From a bacterium (GTDB lineage Bacteria; Hinthialibacterota; Hinthialibacteria; OLB16), in assembly GCA_022072055.1 (NCBI GenBank), contig JAJVIK010000007.1:248001-312000 (forward strand): a DNA stretch of 64,000 nt, written 5' to 3'. Shown piece after piece: positions 18,305 through 27,771 of the stretch (within the stretch, counting starts at the first letter, position 1; each line of letters begins with the position of its first letter). The notes below the pieces were generated by a model. That model made no database searches and was not told the DNA's origin. It was given only the letters and a program-made list of their open reading frames with translations. The position numbers were made by a program, and so were the translations under genes.

Positions 18305-21300
18305 ATGTCATCCCCAGCAGCTCCTCGCGCCGTTTCAATGGTCGCTTTCACGCTTCTGCTCTTCTTCCTGGGAACAGCCTGGTCCCAGACCTATGTGAAC
18401 CGGGTCTGGCACTACCCGCCGGGCGAACCCCCTTACTACACGATTGAGGACAAGACCTACGCCTCCAGCATCGCCTGGACCGCGGCCGGTGGCCCCTATG
18501 TCTGCGAGGCGCATGTGACTGTCGCGTCCGGGGTGCTCCTCACGGTCGAAAGCGGAGCCTTGGTCGAGTTTGTGGAGGGGATGGGGCTGTATATCGAGGG
18601 CGACATCCAAGCCACCGGGGCCACCTTCACTCGAGCCGGCGAACGCTATTGGCGGGGGATCTATCTCTCCCCCAACTCAAACGCCAGCAGCCTTGTCGGT
18701 TGCACCATCCGCCATGCCGGTGGTGTGGGGTATTGCTACAACGGTTGCAGCGGGCTGGGGACATACAACGGCGACAAACGCTTCACCTCGATCTACATCG
18801 ACGCTTGCTCGCCGGTCATCACCGGCTGTGTGATCGAGGAAAGTTGGAGCAACGGGATCGAGGTCTGGCGCGGCGGAGCCACCATCGAGAACAACCAGTT
18901 CCATAACCTGGGGGCGGACAGCTACGCCCTGGTGGTGGATGTCACCGACACATACCCGCAGCTCGCCGGGAACATCGCCTCGGGAACGGGATTCCACGGA
19001 GTTTCCGCGCCGCCGGGACGGTGGATGTCTTCAGGAACCTGGCGCAAACCGGGCGCGAGCTTCCCATACTTCCTCCGAGGCAGCATGGCGGTGGAGAGTG
19101 GAGCGACGCTCACGCTGGCCCCCGGAGTCGAAGTCCGCGCCGAGGGCAATATCGGGGTATATGTGCGCGGTACGCTCCAAGCCTTGGGAAGCCCCGGCAA
19201 CCCCGTGGTGTTCACCAGCCGCAAGACCAGCCCCTCTCAGGGTGATTGGAACGGGATTTATCTCGGGCCGGGCGCGGGCGGTTCAGTCCTCTCCCAATGC
19301 AAGATCCTCTACGCGGGGGGGCTGGGAGTGTGCTACTACGGTTGCCGGGGTCTGGGATTCTATCATGGCGCGGATCGATTTGCCGCTGTGTATATTGACG
19401 GGTCCGCGCCCCAGCTCCTCCAGTGCGAGATTCACCACAGCTATTCCAACGGGATTGAAGCCTATGGAGCAAACCCGGCCCTGATCGGGATCTCGATTCA
19501 AGACTGCCGCGAGAACGGCTTACGAATGGAGGCGGACAGCCACCCCACAATCAGCAACAGTGCCCTGATGAGCAACGGTTCGGCGGGGTATTACGCGGCC
19601 ACGCAGGACGCGAGCTCCACCGCGGAACCGAATTCGGTCACTTTTGGAGGCAATACTCTTGAGGGGGTCGAAATACGAGGCGGTCGCATCCCGGCCCCCA
19701 GTATCTGGCGGAAGTGGGCTCCCAACGCCCCCTATGTGATGACCGGCAACACCACCTTGGACCCGAGTGCTGTCCTGGCCATCGACCCGGGAGTGGCGGT
19801 GAAGACTCCGGATTCCACGGTCGGGCTTTACTGTCACGGAGTGGTCATCGCGGATGGAACCCCGGAGCCGATTGTGTTCACCTCGCTCGCGGACGACACG
19901 GTGGCCGGGGACACCAACGGGGATGGGAACGCCACGCAGCCCATGCGCGGAGACTGGCTCGGGATTTTCATGGGGCCAGGCGCGGATGGGTCGGTCCTGA
20001 ACCAAGTGGATGTCCGGTATGCCGGTTCGTACGGACGCTGCTATTACGGTTGCCACGGCTGGGAGAATGTGCACGGCGCGGACCGTTTCGCGGCGCTTTA
20101 TGTGGACAGCGCCTCGCCCAGCATCACCCATTGCACCATCACCAACAGTCGGACCAACGGAATCGAAATCTGGCGGGGGAATCCCACGCTCCAAGGCACA
20201 CGGTTCCACAACATGGGGAATGATGGATACCCTCTGGTTTATAGCACCACGGACACCTATCCGAGGATGGCCGGAAATGTGACCTCGGGGACCGGCTATC
20301 ACGCCATCCTTGTGCCTCAAGGGAGATGGCGGACAAGCGGCTCCTGGAATAAGCCGGGGGAGTCCTTCCCCTATCTCATTTCCGGAAATGTCTCCGTGGC
20401 CACGGACGTGGTGCTCACCATCTCCGCCGGAACCATCCTCAGGGTGGCGAATGGAGTGGGATTCTATTTCAATGGGACCCTTGTCGCGGATGGAACCGCG
20501 CGCGAGCCGATTGTGTTCGCCAGCGCGGACCCGACGGCGGTGAGCGAGAAATGGAGCGGGATCTATCTCGGTCCCCAGGCGGGAGGCTCCCTGCTCCACT
20601 TCTGTTCGATCCTCCATGCCGGCTCCTGGAATTGGTGGACCGGCCTGGGGAATTACCACGGCTCGGTGCGCTACACCTCGCTCTACTTCGACAACTGCTC
20701 GCCGATGGTCGCCTGCTGCACCATCGGGAAGACCGCTTCAGGGATCGAGATGTACAACTCAGGGGCGCTGATCCTCAGCTCGGTCATCTTTGACTCCGCC
20801 GGGAAGGGGATCCTCTGTGAGGGCGGCTCCACGCCATCCATCCTGAACAACACGGTCGCGGAGAACACCCGCAACGGCGCCACCGGAATCGCCACGGTGA
20901 ACTCCTCTCCGATCTTGACCAATAACATTGTGGCCTTTAACGGAACCGGGATATCGCAAACGGGGAGTGGAACCATCGCGCTCGCGAACAACTGTGTTTA
21001 CGGCAACGGAACCAACCACGCGGGCCTTGCGCCCGGCGCGACTGACCTATCCGAGGATCCGCTCTTCACCGGGTCCGCCGAGGGGGACTTTCACCTCACC
21101 TCGAAATCCCCGTGCATCAACGCCGGTCAGGATGGGATGACTCCGCCGGTAACCGAGGACCGTGACGGTAAGGCGCGCCCCCTCGGAAACCACGCCGACA
21201 TCGGGGCCTATGAGTATGGGGAGTCCGAGACCACAGTTTTCGAATTCGGTGGCGCCTGGTGCGCAACGGGCTGGCACGGACTGCTGGACCTCAACCTGAA

Positions 21301-21352
21301 TGGGGAGGTGGATGTTGAGGATTTGATCCTGCTCTTGCGAAGGTGGAAGTGA
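18305..21352 (+). CDS. Large secreted right-handed beta-helix protein with a dockerin-like tail
   Basis: A 1015-aa exported protein. The signal peptide is about 1-27 (FTLLLFFLGTAWSQ). The body is built of parallel-beta-helix rungs (repeated N/G-rich turns) arranged as tandem modules of about 200 residues. The modules share a signature with disulfide-like cysteines: GYCYNGCSGLG, GVCYYGCRGLG and GRCYYGCHGWE, with a fourth that has lost them (WNWWTGLGNYHG). Each is followed by DRF/RY and (Y/F)xD. A second repeated block, TYPxxAGNxxSGTG(F/Y)H, occurs twice. The C-terminus is an EF-hand-like loop, DLNLNGEVDVEDLILLL. It is most like right-handed parallel beta-helix (pectate-lyase-type) surface or extracellular proteins; enzymatic activity cannot be predicted. 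Confidence 0.85.
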   Translation: MSSPAAPRAVSMVAFTLLLFFLGTAWSQTYVNRVWHYPPGEPPYYTIEDKTYASSIAWTAAGGPYVCEAHVTVASGVLLTVESGALVEFVEGMGLYIEGDIQATGATFTRAGERYWRGIYLSPNSNASSLVGCTIRHAGGVGYCYNGCSGLGTYNGDKRFTSIYIDACSPVITGCVIEESWSNGIEVWRGGATIENNQFHNLGADSYALVVDVTDTYPQLAGNIASGTGFHGVSAPPGRWMSSGTWRKPGASFPYFLRGSMAVESGATLTLAPGVEVRAEGNIGVYVRGTLQALGSPGNPVVFTSRKTSPSQGDWNGIYLGPGAGGSVLSQCKILYAGGLGVCYYGCRGLGFYHGADRFAAVYIDGSAPQLLQCEIHHSYSNGIEAYGANPALIGISIQDCRENGLRMEADSHPTISNSALMSNGSAGYYAATQDASSTAEPNSVTFGGNTLEGVEIRGGRIPAPSIWRKWAPNAPYVMTGNTTLDPSAVLAIDPGVAVKTPDSTVGLYCHGVVIADGTPEPIVFTSLADDTVAGDTNGDGNATQPMRGDWLGIFMGPGADGSVLNQVDVRYAGSYGRCYYGCHGWENVHGADRFAALYVDSASPSITHCTITNSRTNGIEIWRGNPTLQGTRFHNMGNDGYPLVYSTTDTYPRMAGNVTSGTGYHAILVPQGRWRTSGSWNKPGESFPYLISGNVSVATDVVLTISAGTILRVANGVGFYFNGTLVADGTAREPIVFASADPTAVSEKWSGIYLGPQAGGSLLHFCSILHAGSWNWWTGLGNYHGSVRYTSLYFDNCSPMVACCTIGKTASGIEMYNSGALILSSVIFDSAGKGILCEGGSTPSILNNTVAENTRNGATGIATVNSSPILTNNIVAFNGTGISQTGSGTIALANNCVYGNGTNHAGLAPGATDLSEDPLFTGSAEGDFHLTSKSPCINAGQDGMTPPVTEDRDGKARPLGNHADIGAYEYGESETTVFEFGGAWCATGWHGLLDLNLNGEVDVEDLILLLRRWK

Positions 21353-21377
21353 GATTCACCCAGTTGGAACGAAGTCC

Positions 21378-21411
21378 TCCAGGGGCGGGACATCACCATC
21401 CCGCCCCTGGA
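21378..21411. terminator. Bidirectional stem-loop between convergent genes
   Basis: A 13-bp perfect stem (tccaggggcggga with tcccgcccctgga) and an 8-nt loop lie between the stop codons of the beta-helix gene and the di-heme oxidoreductase. It can serve both strands. There is no long T-run on either side, so rho-independent activity is uncertain. Confidence 0.6.
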
Positions 21412-21417
21412 TTCATC

Positions 21418-23547
21418 TCACTGAGGCTCTCTGAGGAGCTCTGAATCATCCCCCGCCAGCCCTTTACGAGGACTCGTGTCCGGGCCTGTCTCCGAGGGGA
21501 GCGCGGCCTTGCTCCCGGAGGGCGACCCTTGCCAAACCTGCTGGAACACAAGCAGGTCCGCGCCATCGATATCCCCATCTCCATCCAGGTCGGCGTGGAG
21601 AAACGCCGGGATGCTGTTCACGCCATCCAGATAGCCCACCGTGTTCGGAGCGGGATCGATCTTGTCCGGCCAGCCATCGTAGTCACTGTCCGCGATCCAC
21701 TCCAGGTCCTGCCCGTACGCATCATCGACATTGAGGGCGGCGTAGGAGGTGAAGCTGCCCCCCGTGGGCGAGGCCGCGGTGGCCTCGATGACCACCGGGG
21801 TGTTGAACAGGAACTCGGGGTAGAAACGCTCCAGACCCACATCCTTGCCCGCCACGATGAAGTGTTCGCTGATGGCGTGATCCCCATCGATATCACAGGG
21901 GAGTTCCTCGGTCTGATAGAGCACCAGGCTGTTCAGGAACGCAATCACGGCATCCTGGTCCTGCGGAGGGGCGGCTCTGAAGCTCGCCACCGACGGCGCG
22001 GCCGCGCCCCCATGGCGGAGGATCACGGAATAGAGGTCGAAGTTCGCGCCATCATGCCCCCACGGGCCGGAGGAGCCGACCCCCCAGAGGGGCGCGGTCC
22101 GCCAGTGGGTGACCAGGCTTCCATCGAACTGGCGCTCGTAGAAGGCCTCGCCTACATCGTGATATCGGAAATCGGTGAAAAGACCTCGCGCGAGAAAGGC
22201 GCCCCGTTGCGGAGCAAGGACCCCACCGGAGGCATCCGCGATGATTTCGAGGGCTCCCTCAAGGCGGTCGTGGACCGGGGAATACGATAGGGAGAGGTCG
22301 AAGAACCGTCGGTCCCCGGCGTAGCGGAGATGCGGGTTCGGATTGCCCGGATCGGCGGCCTCGATCTGCCAGTCGGGGACATGACACTCCGCGCAGCCTA
22401 CCTGGGCGAACACCATGCCGCCATGCTGGGTCTGAGGGGTCTGCCTCCCCAATGCCGGTGGAGGGGCGTTGAGCATGTACCACTCCACGATGTCGAGGTC
22501 CCCCTCGGTGATCTCCTCCAAGGCCCCATCGTGATCGATGTCATCCAGGCTGATCGAAACTCCGTTGCGGAGTTCGGTCACATTCCCTTTCTCCGGTGAC
22601 TTGTGGCTGAAGACCTGTTGCGCTCCGGCGTTGGAGATGCCGGTCAGCCCATCGTTGTCGGGATCGTCGTTGCTGGTCGGGTCATGGGCCGGGAGTCCGC
22701 CGTGAGTGAAGAACGGATCATGCACGAAGACTCGGTTACTGGGGTTGAGACCCCCGCCGACATCCCCCCAGCCCCAGAAGACCGGCCAGAAGTTGAAGCC
22801 CTCCACGCTCGCCGAGGAGAGCGAAGTGGCCGCCGCCAGACGATGCCCCGCGGCATCGACATACCAGACCTCGAAGATCTTGTTGAGGTCGGGTCTGCAG
22901 TTGGCGTCCAGGTCTCCATTCCTTCCGTAAGCGAGCGGAGCAATCCACGAAACCGGCGCCACCGCCACCGTGGCGCTGTTCATCTCGGACTTGGCCACCC
23001 ACCCGTCCTGATTGGGATCCATCTGCTGGAGCATCTTCTGGCGGAGTTGAACCGCGACCATCTCCATGAGACCCGCGCCGAAGAAATGTGGCGAGTTGCG
23101 ACCGCGACCGGACAGGCGCGCGAAGTTGGTCCCCGCGCCCGCCTCGCGGTAAGGGAAGTTGTGGCATCCTGCGCAACTGACCTGGTCGTTGGCCACAATC
23201 TTGGGGGTGAACCCATCCGGTTGTTTCCCGGCGAAGGTGGCGATCTTCGGGAAGACTCCATCACGGTTGCGGAACTCGAATTGAGTCAGGTTCTTCCCGC
23301 GCTGGTAGGCCAGCCAGGGGTCCCGGTCCTGGAAGTATTTCGAGGTCCCTTCAAGGGAGTTGTCGGTTGAGTGGATCATACGGACCCTTTTGTTCTTGAT
23401 TGAAAACCCGGTGAGATCCTTGGGGGGATCCCCCGGACCGGCGGTCGAGGGAGAGGGCCTTTCGCCGAGTTGGGCGTAGGCCATGGGGAACGGGCCGAGA
23501 CATATGGAGGTAAACACGATAATCAATACTGCCATAGTGGACTTCAC
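21418..23547 (-). CDS. Secreted di-heme oxidoreductase (DHOR-like cytochrome)
   Basis: A 709-aa exported c-type cytochrome. Heme motifs are CAGCH at 125-129 and CAECH at 385-389. Around them are family-typical segments of the di-heme oxidoreductase (thiol-oxidoreductase-like) group, such as FGAGLMEMV, PLWGVGSSGPWGHDG and RHGGAAA. An EF-hand-like loop (DPNQDGWVAKSE) follows the first heme. Near the C-terminus is a dockerin-like loop, DLDGDGDIDGADLLVFQQVW, then 36 more residues. The start is GTG 23547, because AGGAGG lies nine bases upstream; the signal peptide is MAVLIIVFTSI... ending at AYAQ. It is last in a three-gene run with two haloperoxidase genes. The electron partner is unknown. Confidence 0.88.
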   Translation of the reverse strand: MKSTMAVLIIVFTSICLGPFPMAYAQLGERPSPSTAGPGDPPKDLTGFSIKNKRVRMIHSTDNSLEGTSKYFQDRDPWLAYQRGKNLTQFEFRNRDGVFPKIATFAGKQPDGFTPKIVANDQVSCAGCHNFPYREAGAGTNFARLSGRGRNSPHFFGAGLMEMVAVQLRQKMLQQMDPNQDGWVAKSEMNSATVAVAPVSWIAPLAYGRNGDLDANCRPDLNKIFEVWYVDAAGHRLAAATSLSSASVEGFNFWPVFWGWGDVGGGLNPSNRVFVHDPFFTHGGLPAHDPTSNDDPDNDGLTGISNAGAQQVFSHKSPEKGNVTELRNGVSISLDDIDHDGALEEITEGDLDIVEWYMLNAPPPALGRQTPQTQHGGMVFAQVGCAECHVPDWQIEAADPGNPNPHLRYAGDRRFFDLSLSYSPVHDRLEGALEIIADASGGVLAPQRGAFLARGLFTDFRYHDVGEAFYERQFDGSLVTHWRTAPLWGVGSSGPWGHDGANFDLYSVILRHGGAAAPSVASFRAAPPQDQDAVIAFLNSLVLYQTEELPCDIDGDHAISEHFIVAGKDVGLERFYPEFLFNTPVVIEATAASPTGGSFTSYAALNVDDAYGQDLEWIADSDYDGWPDKIDPAPNTVGYLDGVNSIPAFLHADLDGDGDIDGADLLVFQQVWQGSPSGSKAALPSETGPDTSPRKGLAGDDSELLREPQ

Positions 23548-23600
23548 GGGATTTCTCCTCCTTTGAAATGCCAACCTGCCGGTCGGCTCACCGCATCGGG

Positions 23601-24929
23601 CTATTGCCCGTTTTGATGCCAAGACTCCTGAAACAAAATCAAATCCGTGGCGTTGACCACGCCATCCTCATTGAGGTCGGCGCTGACCCGCAGGCGATGG
23701 AGGTAATGCTCCATCACGAAATCCCCCAGGTCCCTTCCGGAGGCGAGGCCATCCCGGTTATCGAATTCGAAGTGGATGCCACCATAAATTCGGCTCCTGC
23801 CGCTTTCATCGGCGGCCTGGGAGAAGCTCGCATAGGAGCGCTCGATGCCGGGAAGTCCATCGGAATTCACACTGAACGGAACGGTGTCTGAGCCGAAGAA
23901 ACGCGCGAGGACTCGTTCCGCCGCGCCGCTGAAGGTGCTGTGGCCGCTAGTGTAGGTTGGGAAGGGCGGTGTCGCCAACAAGGGTGTCCAGGTGGCGTCC
24001 TGAATCGTGGCGGGATTGCCGTCCGTGTCCGCCTCGCGGATGGCGGTCACCGGTCGCCAGAAATTGAAGGCGTACTTGTGGTCCCAGGACACAATGGCGG
24101 CATCGGCCAGCGCGATATTCAGGAGCGCGAACAAGCGGGCGTTCTGAAGCAACGTTAGCCCCCGGCTTTCGGAGACATTGGCCGCGATCCGATTCCAATG
24201 TCCGGGCGGGGTTTCAGTCCCGGCTCCGTTGGCCCAAAAGAGGGCAATCTCGGTTTGGTCGGCGGTTCGCATGACGCTATCCATCCGTCCCAAGGATTTG
24301 ACCTCGTTGAAATCGGTTTCGTATTCGGGGCTGTCAAGGGTCGGCAGGCCATCGGTGATTCGGAATTGGTCGCCGGTCAGCATGGCCCAGGGGAGGACTG
24401 TCGGCCAATTCGGAAGCAGCGCGGGGGCGAAGCCTGGCGGAGTTGGGCGCCAATCCCCGGGGTCGCTTCCCGGGGTGTGGGAGACTGTGTCGGTGGAGCC
24501 ATCCAGAGCGCGATGGGCCAAGATCATGTCAGCGGCGGTTTGGCCCAAGGCCACGCCATTGTCCTCTTCGGTTCCATCCGGGATGGCGGCCAAGCTGGTC
24601 GCAAACTCGGCGTCGAAGGTGGCCGACTGTGTCGGAAACAGGTGCGCCAGGGTCCGGTGGGCCGCGGCGGCCGCGGCGGCCTCCCGAGAGGTTCCCGACT
24701 CGGCGGTGGGCGCATGGACATACGGAGCATAGACCCCATCAATCGCGTTGACCGCGTTGAAGATGGCGGTGTGAACCACGGCCATGTGACGGGAGGCGCG
24801 CGGCGGCGGGGTGGAGGACTCCCGGATCGCCTCCCGAACGATTTCGTTCCAATGGATGACCTCATCCGCCTGGGATATCCCAGGGGCGGTCAGGATAATC
24901 ACCAACAGACTCCATGCTCGTACACACAT
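23601..24929 (-). CDS. Vanadium-dependent haloperoxidase (copy 1), secreted
   Basis: A 442-aa member of the vanadium haloperoxidase/PAP2-related family. These enzymes use vanadate and hydrogen peroxide to oxidise halides. The signature is visible: WRPVTAIREADTDGN, then the SGH core PTYTSGHSTFSGAA, then SRIYGGIHFEFDN giving the vanadate-binding Arg and His. A signal peptide (AWSLLVIILTAPGISQA) precedes the mature protein, and the C-terminus is a dockerin-like loop, DLNEDGVVNATDLILFQESW. The start ATG 24929 follows GGAGG. It is the tandem paralogue of the gene at 24999-26381 and precedes the di-heme gene by 53 bases. Confidence 0.92.
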   Translation of the reverse strand: MCVRAWSLLVIILTAPGISQADEVIHWNEIVREAIRESSTPPPRASRHMAVVHTAIFNAVNAIDGVYAPYVHAPTAESGTSREAAAAAAAHRTLAHLFPTQSATFDAEFATSLAAIPDGTEEDNGVALGQTAADMILAHRALDGSTDTVSHTPGSDPGDWRPTPPGFAPALLPNWPTVLPWAMLTGDQFRITDGLPTLDSPEYETDFNEVKSLGRMDSVMRTADQTEIALFWANGAGTETPPGHWNRIAANVSESRGLTLLQNARLFALLNIALADAAIVSWDHKYAFNFWRPVTAIREADTDGNPATIQDATWTPLLATPPFPTYTSGHSTFSGAAERVLARFFGSDTVPFSVNSDGLPGIERSYASFSQAADESGRSRIYGGIHFEFDNRDGLASGRDLGDFVMEHYLHRLRVSADLNEDGVVNATDLILFQESWHQNGQ

Positions 24930-24998
24930 CGCTTCGAGCACCTCCGGGCATTGGAAATATGCGGGCGGATCCGGCGGCTCACCGACTCCGGAATCGGA

Positions 24999-26381
24999 CT
25001 AATTGGAACCGTTTTTCGAATACCACTTCTCCGTGAACAGGATCAGATCGTTTCCATCCACCTTGCCGTTGTCGTCCATGTCGGCGTCGGTCTTGGGTCG
25101 CAGCGCGTTGTGGAAGACATATTCCGCGACCTGGTTCCCGGTGGAGATGCCGTAAACCTTGTCGAACGACCAATGGATGCCGAGATAGATTCGGCTTTGC
25201 CCGTTCTCCTCGGCGGCCTGGCTGAAACTGCTGAAGGTCCGGGTGACTCCGCCGATCTCCTCGGAGGCCAGCGTGAATTCCAGATTGTCCGTTCCGTAGT
25301 AGAGCTCCAGAGTCTTAAAGGTCGCGGCCCCGAAGGTGGCGTGACCGGAGGTGTAAGCGGGGAATGGAGGGGTGAAATCGGGGATGATGCCCCGTCCCGG
25401 GGCGCCGAGAGGAAGCCAGGAGGGGTCTCCGATCGTGTCATCGTTCCCATCCGTGTCGCCCTGTTGGATGGCGGTCACCGGTCGCCAGAAATTGTACGCA
25501 TACTTGGCGTCCCACGAGACAATCCCGGCATCCCCCATCGCCAGGTTGGCCAGGGCGAAGAGTCGGGCGTTTTCCTCGAGAGAGTTCCCTTTGAGGGCGG
25601 CGATGCTTTGGAGGTTTTGGTTATAGAGGATGGTGGGGGGACCGAAGGTGCCCACATCATAGGCCCAAAACAAACCAATCTGGGTCTGTTCGTCGGTGCG
25701 GCTGGCGCTCACCAGTTGGCCGTAGGCTTTGACCTCGTTGTAAGCCTCCGTGTAATCCGGGCTGTTCAACGGTGGTGGCGCCGGGGGTCGAAACTGCGCT
25801 CCGCTTCGCAACACAAAGGGTTTGACCCGCGGCCAATGGGGGGCGTAGGCCGTGAAGAAATTGGGCGGATCGGGACGCCACTCGCCGGGGTCCGTTCCAT
25901 CCTCGTGGACCACTTGCTCATCCGAATTGTCATAGGCTCGGGAGAGGAGGATGGCGGCGGCGGCCCTTTCGCCGAGCGCGATGCCCGCGTCTTTCCCGGG
26001 ACCGTTGGGGATTCCCCCCAAATAAGTCAGAAGGGTGAGGTCCAGCGCGGCCCCTTGGGCGGGGTAAAGCGCGGCGAGCACATCATGGGCGGCCTGCGCC
26101 ACGGCGGCCTCCGGCGAGGTCCCGGGCGGGGTCTCAAAGGAGGCCAAATAGGGGTAGTGCGAGTGGGAGAGGCTGTTCACCGCGTCGTAGATCGCGGCAT
26201 GCACCATGGCGAACACGCGCGCGGAATGCACCGGCCCCGGAAGGGAGGTGTCCGCGCGGTTGGTCTCGATGACGATGTTGTTCCAGTCGGTGACTGCGTC
26301 GGCCAAGGCCGGGACGCGGGCAGCAAGTGCCACGAGGGCAAAAACAGTCGGCGGTCCGACCCGCCGGATCAGATGGTGCAT
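24999..26381 (-). CDS. Vanadium-dependent haloperoxidase (copy 2), secreted
   Basis: A 460-aa paralogue of the next gene. It shows WRPVTAIQQGDTDGN, the SGH core in FPAYTSGHATFGAAT, and SRIYLGIHWSFDK. The signal peptide ends near PALA (residue about 27). The tail DMDDNGKVDGNDLILFTEKW is the same calcium-loop type. The start ATG 26381 is eight bases after GGAGGAGG. The order along the strand is copy 2, copy 1, di-heme oxidoreductase, with 54-70-base gaps, so they are probably one operon driven by the promoter at about 26520-26549. Confidence 0.92.
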   Translation of the reverse strand: MHHLIRRVGPPTVFALVALAARVPALADAVTDWNNIVIETNRADTSLPGPVHSARVFAMVHAAIYDAVNSLSHSHYPYLASFETPPGTSPEAAVAQAAHDVLAALYPAQGAALDLTLLTYLGGIPNGPGKDAGIALGERAAAAILLSRAYDNSDEQVVHEDGTDPGEWRPDPPNFFTAYAPHWPRVKPFVLRSGAQFRPPAPPPLNSPDYTEAYNEVKAYGQLVSASRTDEQTQIGLFWAYDVGTFGPPTILYNQNLQSIAALKGNSLEENARLFALANLAMGDAGIVSWDAKYAYNFWRPVTAIQQGDTDGNDDTIGDPSWLPLGAPGRGIIPDFTPPFPAYTSGHATFGAATFKTLELYYGTDNLEFTLASEEIGGVTRTFSSFSQAAEENGQSRIYLGIHWSFDKVYGISTGNQVAEYVFHNALRPKTDADMDDNGKVDGNDLILFTEKWYSKNGSN

Positions 26382-26519
26382 CACGAAATCCTCCTCCAAT
26401 CAGTCCGATCCCCCCCGCCAGGGAGCCACCTCTCCCCCGCAAGGGATCTTGGGGGCGGCGAAAACCCAGTGGAAAAGCGGCAAGGATGCGGGCCAGCGCA
26501 CGGTGCGGCAGACCCAATC

Positions 26520-26549
26520 AAGGTAGACCCGGCGATGGAGGAGTGTCAA
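26520..26549 (-). promoter_or_regulatory. Promoter of the haloperoxidase/di-heme operon
   Basis: On the minus strand TTGACA (26549-26544), an 18-base spacer and TACCTT (26525-26520). Transcription would begin near 26513, about 130 bases before ATG 26381. It is divergent from the promoter at 26591-26619; the 330-base gap 26382-26711 holds these two promoters and nothing else I can support. Confidence 0.6.
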
Positions 26550-26590
26550 CTCGGTATTTTAGGGGGGTCAGGTTCCCGCTTCAGATTCCT

Positions 26591-26619
26591 TTGACGCCGG
26601 TTGATAATTCCTGTATAAA
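26591..26619 (+). promoter_or_regulatory. Strong sigma70-type promoter before a secreted unknown
   Basis: TTGACG at 26591-26596, a 17-base spacer and TATAAA at 26614-26619. Expected start of transcription near 26626, about 85 bases before ATG 26712. Confidence 0.7.
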
Positions 26620-26711
26620 ATGAGGTTGCGTGCTTTGGGATGAGGTGAATCACTCCAACTAAGGAACCGCGTCGTGGTGGTGTGGGGAGGGCGCGGGAAG
26701 GATGTCAAGCC

Positions 26712-27686
26712 ATGAAAATGAGCCGCTTGGTAGCGAAGTGGATGGTGGTGGCGTTGGTTTCCTGGGGGGCTTTGCCCGCCTGGACTCAAGAAGCGGGGTT
26801 CGAGGGTGGACGGATAGTCCGCCAGGATGAACGCGGCGAGGAACTCCAGTTGGAGGCCAATGTCGGTTGGGGTGAGGAGGATCTCGAAGGCGAAGAGAAG
26901 CTCCCTTGGATCCCGATCCTCAGTCCGACCATGATCTGCCTGGACTGCTGGATCACCAAGACCCTCAAGATTCAGGATTTCTACCACCAACAAGCCGCCG
27001 AGGAGTACTTCGCACATTCGGAATCGTGCGCCGACCTGATCCTTTGCCCGGACCCGTGCGTGGGCGCCGCGCTGGAATACACACTCCTCGCCCCGATCTA
27101 CGCGATCCGTCCGAATCTCCTGATGAGGAACTGCACCTGCTGGGGCGCCGGGAACGCCTATGGGGTGCCGGACCCGCTTCCAAGCGTGGCGGTTCCCTCG
27201 GACCAAGGGCCTCAGGTGTTGACCCCGCCACCCTCGGAGATGGGAGCCTCGGCGCCCCCGACGGTGTCCATTCAGACCAGTCCGCTGTCCGCCCCGGTCG
27301 GTGGGAACCCTCAGGTCGCCTCGACCTCGAAGTGGGCCTCAATGAGCGACCAGGAAATCTTGGACCATTTTGGACTCGGAGGGAGCAGCGCTCAACCGGC
27401 GGCCACGGATCCGTTTAACGATGCGAGTGTGGCCGGCGCGGCGTGGGAATTCGCCGATCAGGCGCCCTCGACCCCGGCGCGGAATCTGATCGCGACGCGT
27501 GAGGCTTCGACCCCCGCACAGACCCCTTCTCTCACCGCCCCAGCTTCCACTTCACCCGAACCCGTGGCTTTGGAGGAAGCGGCCTCCGAGAAATCCCGCA
27601 AGGCCTTTTCGGTCACCGATGAGGAATATGAGCGGATGCAGGATATCGAAAAGGGCCTGCTGGATTTGGATGGTCTCGGACGATAA
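26712..27686 (+). CDS. Secreted cysteine-bearing protein of unknown function
   Basis: A 324-aa product with no family I recognise. Residues 1-25 are a signal peptide (MVVALVSWGALPAW). The next 130 residues contain eight cysteines, for example MICLDCWITKT, SCADLILCPDPCVG and NCTCWGAG, which suggests disulfides or metal binding. The last 160 residues are Pro/Ser/Thr/Ala-rich and low in complexity, ending in an acidic helix (EEYERMQDIEKGLLDLDG). The start is ATG 26712, with AAGGA ten bases away; a second Met lies two codons later. It stands alone between the promoter at 26591 and a terminator at 27721. Confidence 0.75.
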   Translation: MKMSRLVAKWMVVALVSWGALPAWTQEAGFEGGRIVRQDERGEELQLEANVGWGEEDLEGEEKLPWIPILSPTMICLDCWITKTLKIQDFYHQQAAEEYFAHSESCADLILCPDPCVGAALEYTLLAPIYAIRPNLLMRNCTCWGAGNAYGVPDPLPSVAVPSDQGPQVLTPPPSEMGASAPPTVSIQTSPLSAPVGGNPQVASTSKWASMSDQEILDHFGLGGSSAQPAATDPFNDASVAGAAWEFADQAPSTPARNLIATREASTPAQTPSLTAPASTSPEPVALEEAASEKSRKAFSVTDEEYERMQDIEKGLLDLDGLGR

Positions 27687-27720
27687 CCCACTCTTTCCCC
27701 GGACCGCGCAAGATTACGCC

Positions 27721-27757
27721 AAACCCCCGGCTCGGAAGTGAGTTCGGGGGTTTTTCA
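27721..27757 (+). terminator. Rho-independent terminator
   Basis: A 9-bp stem (aaacccccg with cgggggttt), a 15-nt loop, and TTTTTC read from the 3' arm onwards. It ends the secreted unknown and lies 15 bases before the glycosyltransferase ATG. Confidence 0.85.
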
Positions 27758-27771
27758 TTTCGGGAGCGAGC

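Noticed and set aside
24198-26594. Open frame opposite the two haloperoxidases
   Set aside because: It spans two recognised genes and their gap, with no signal or domain.
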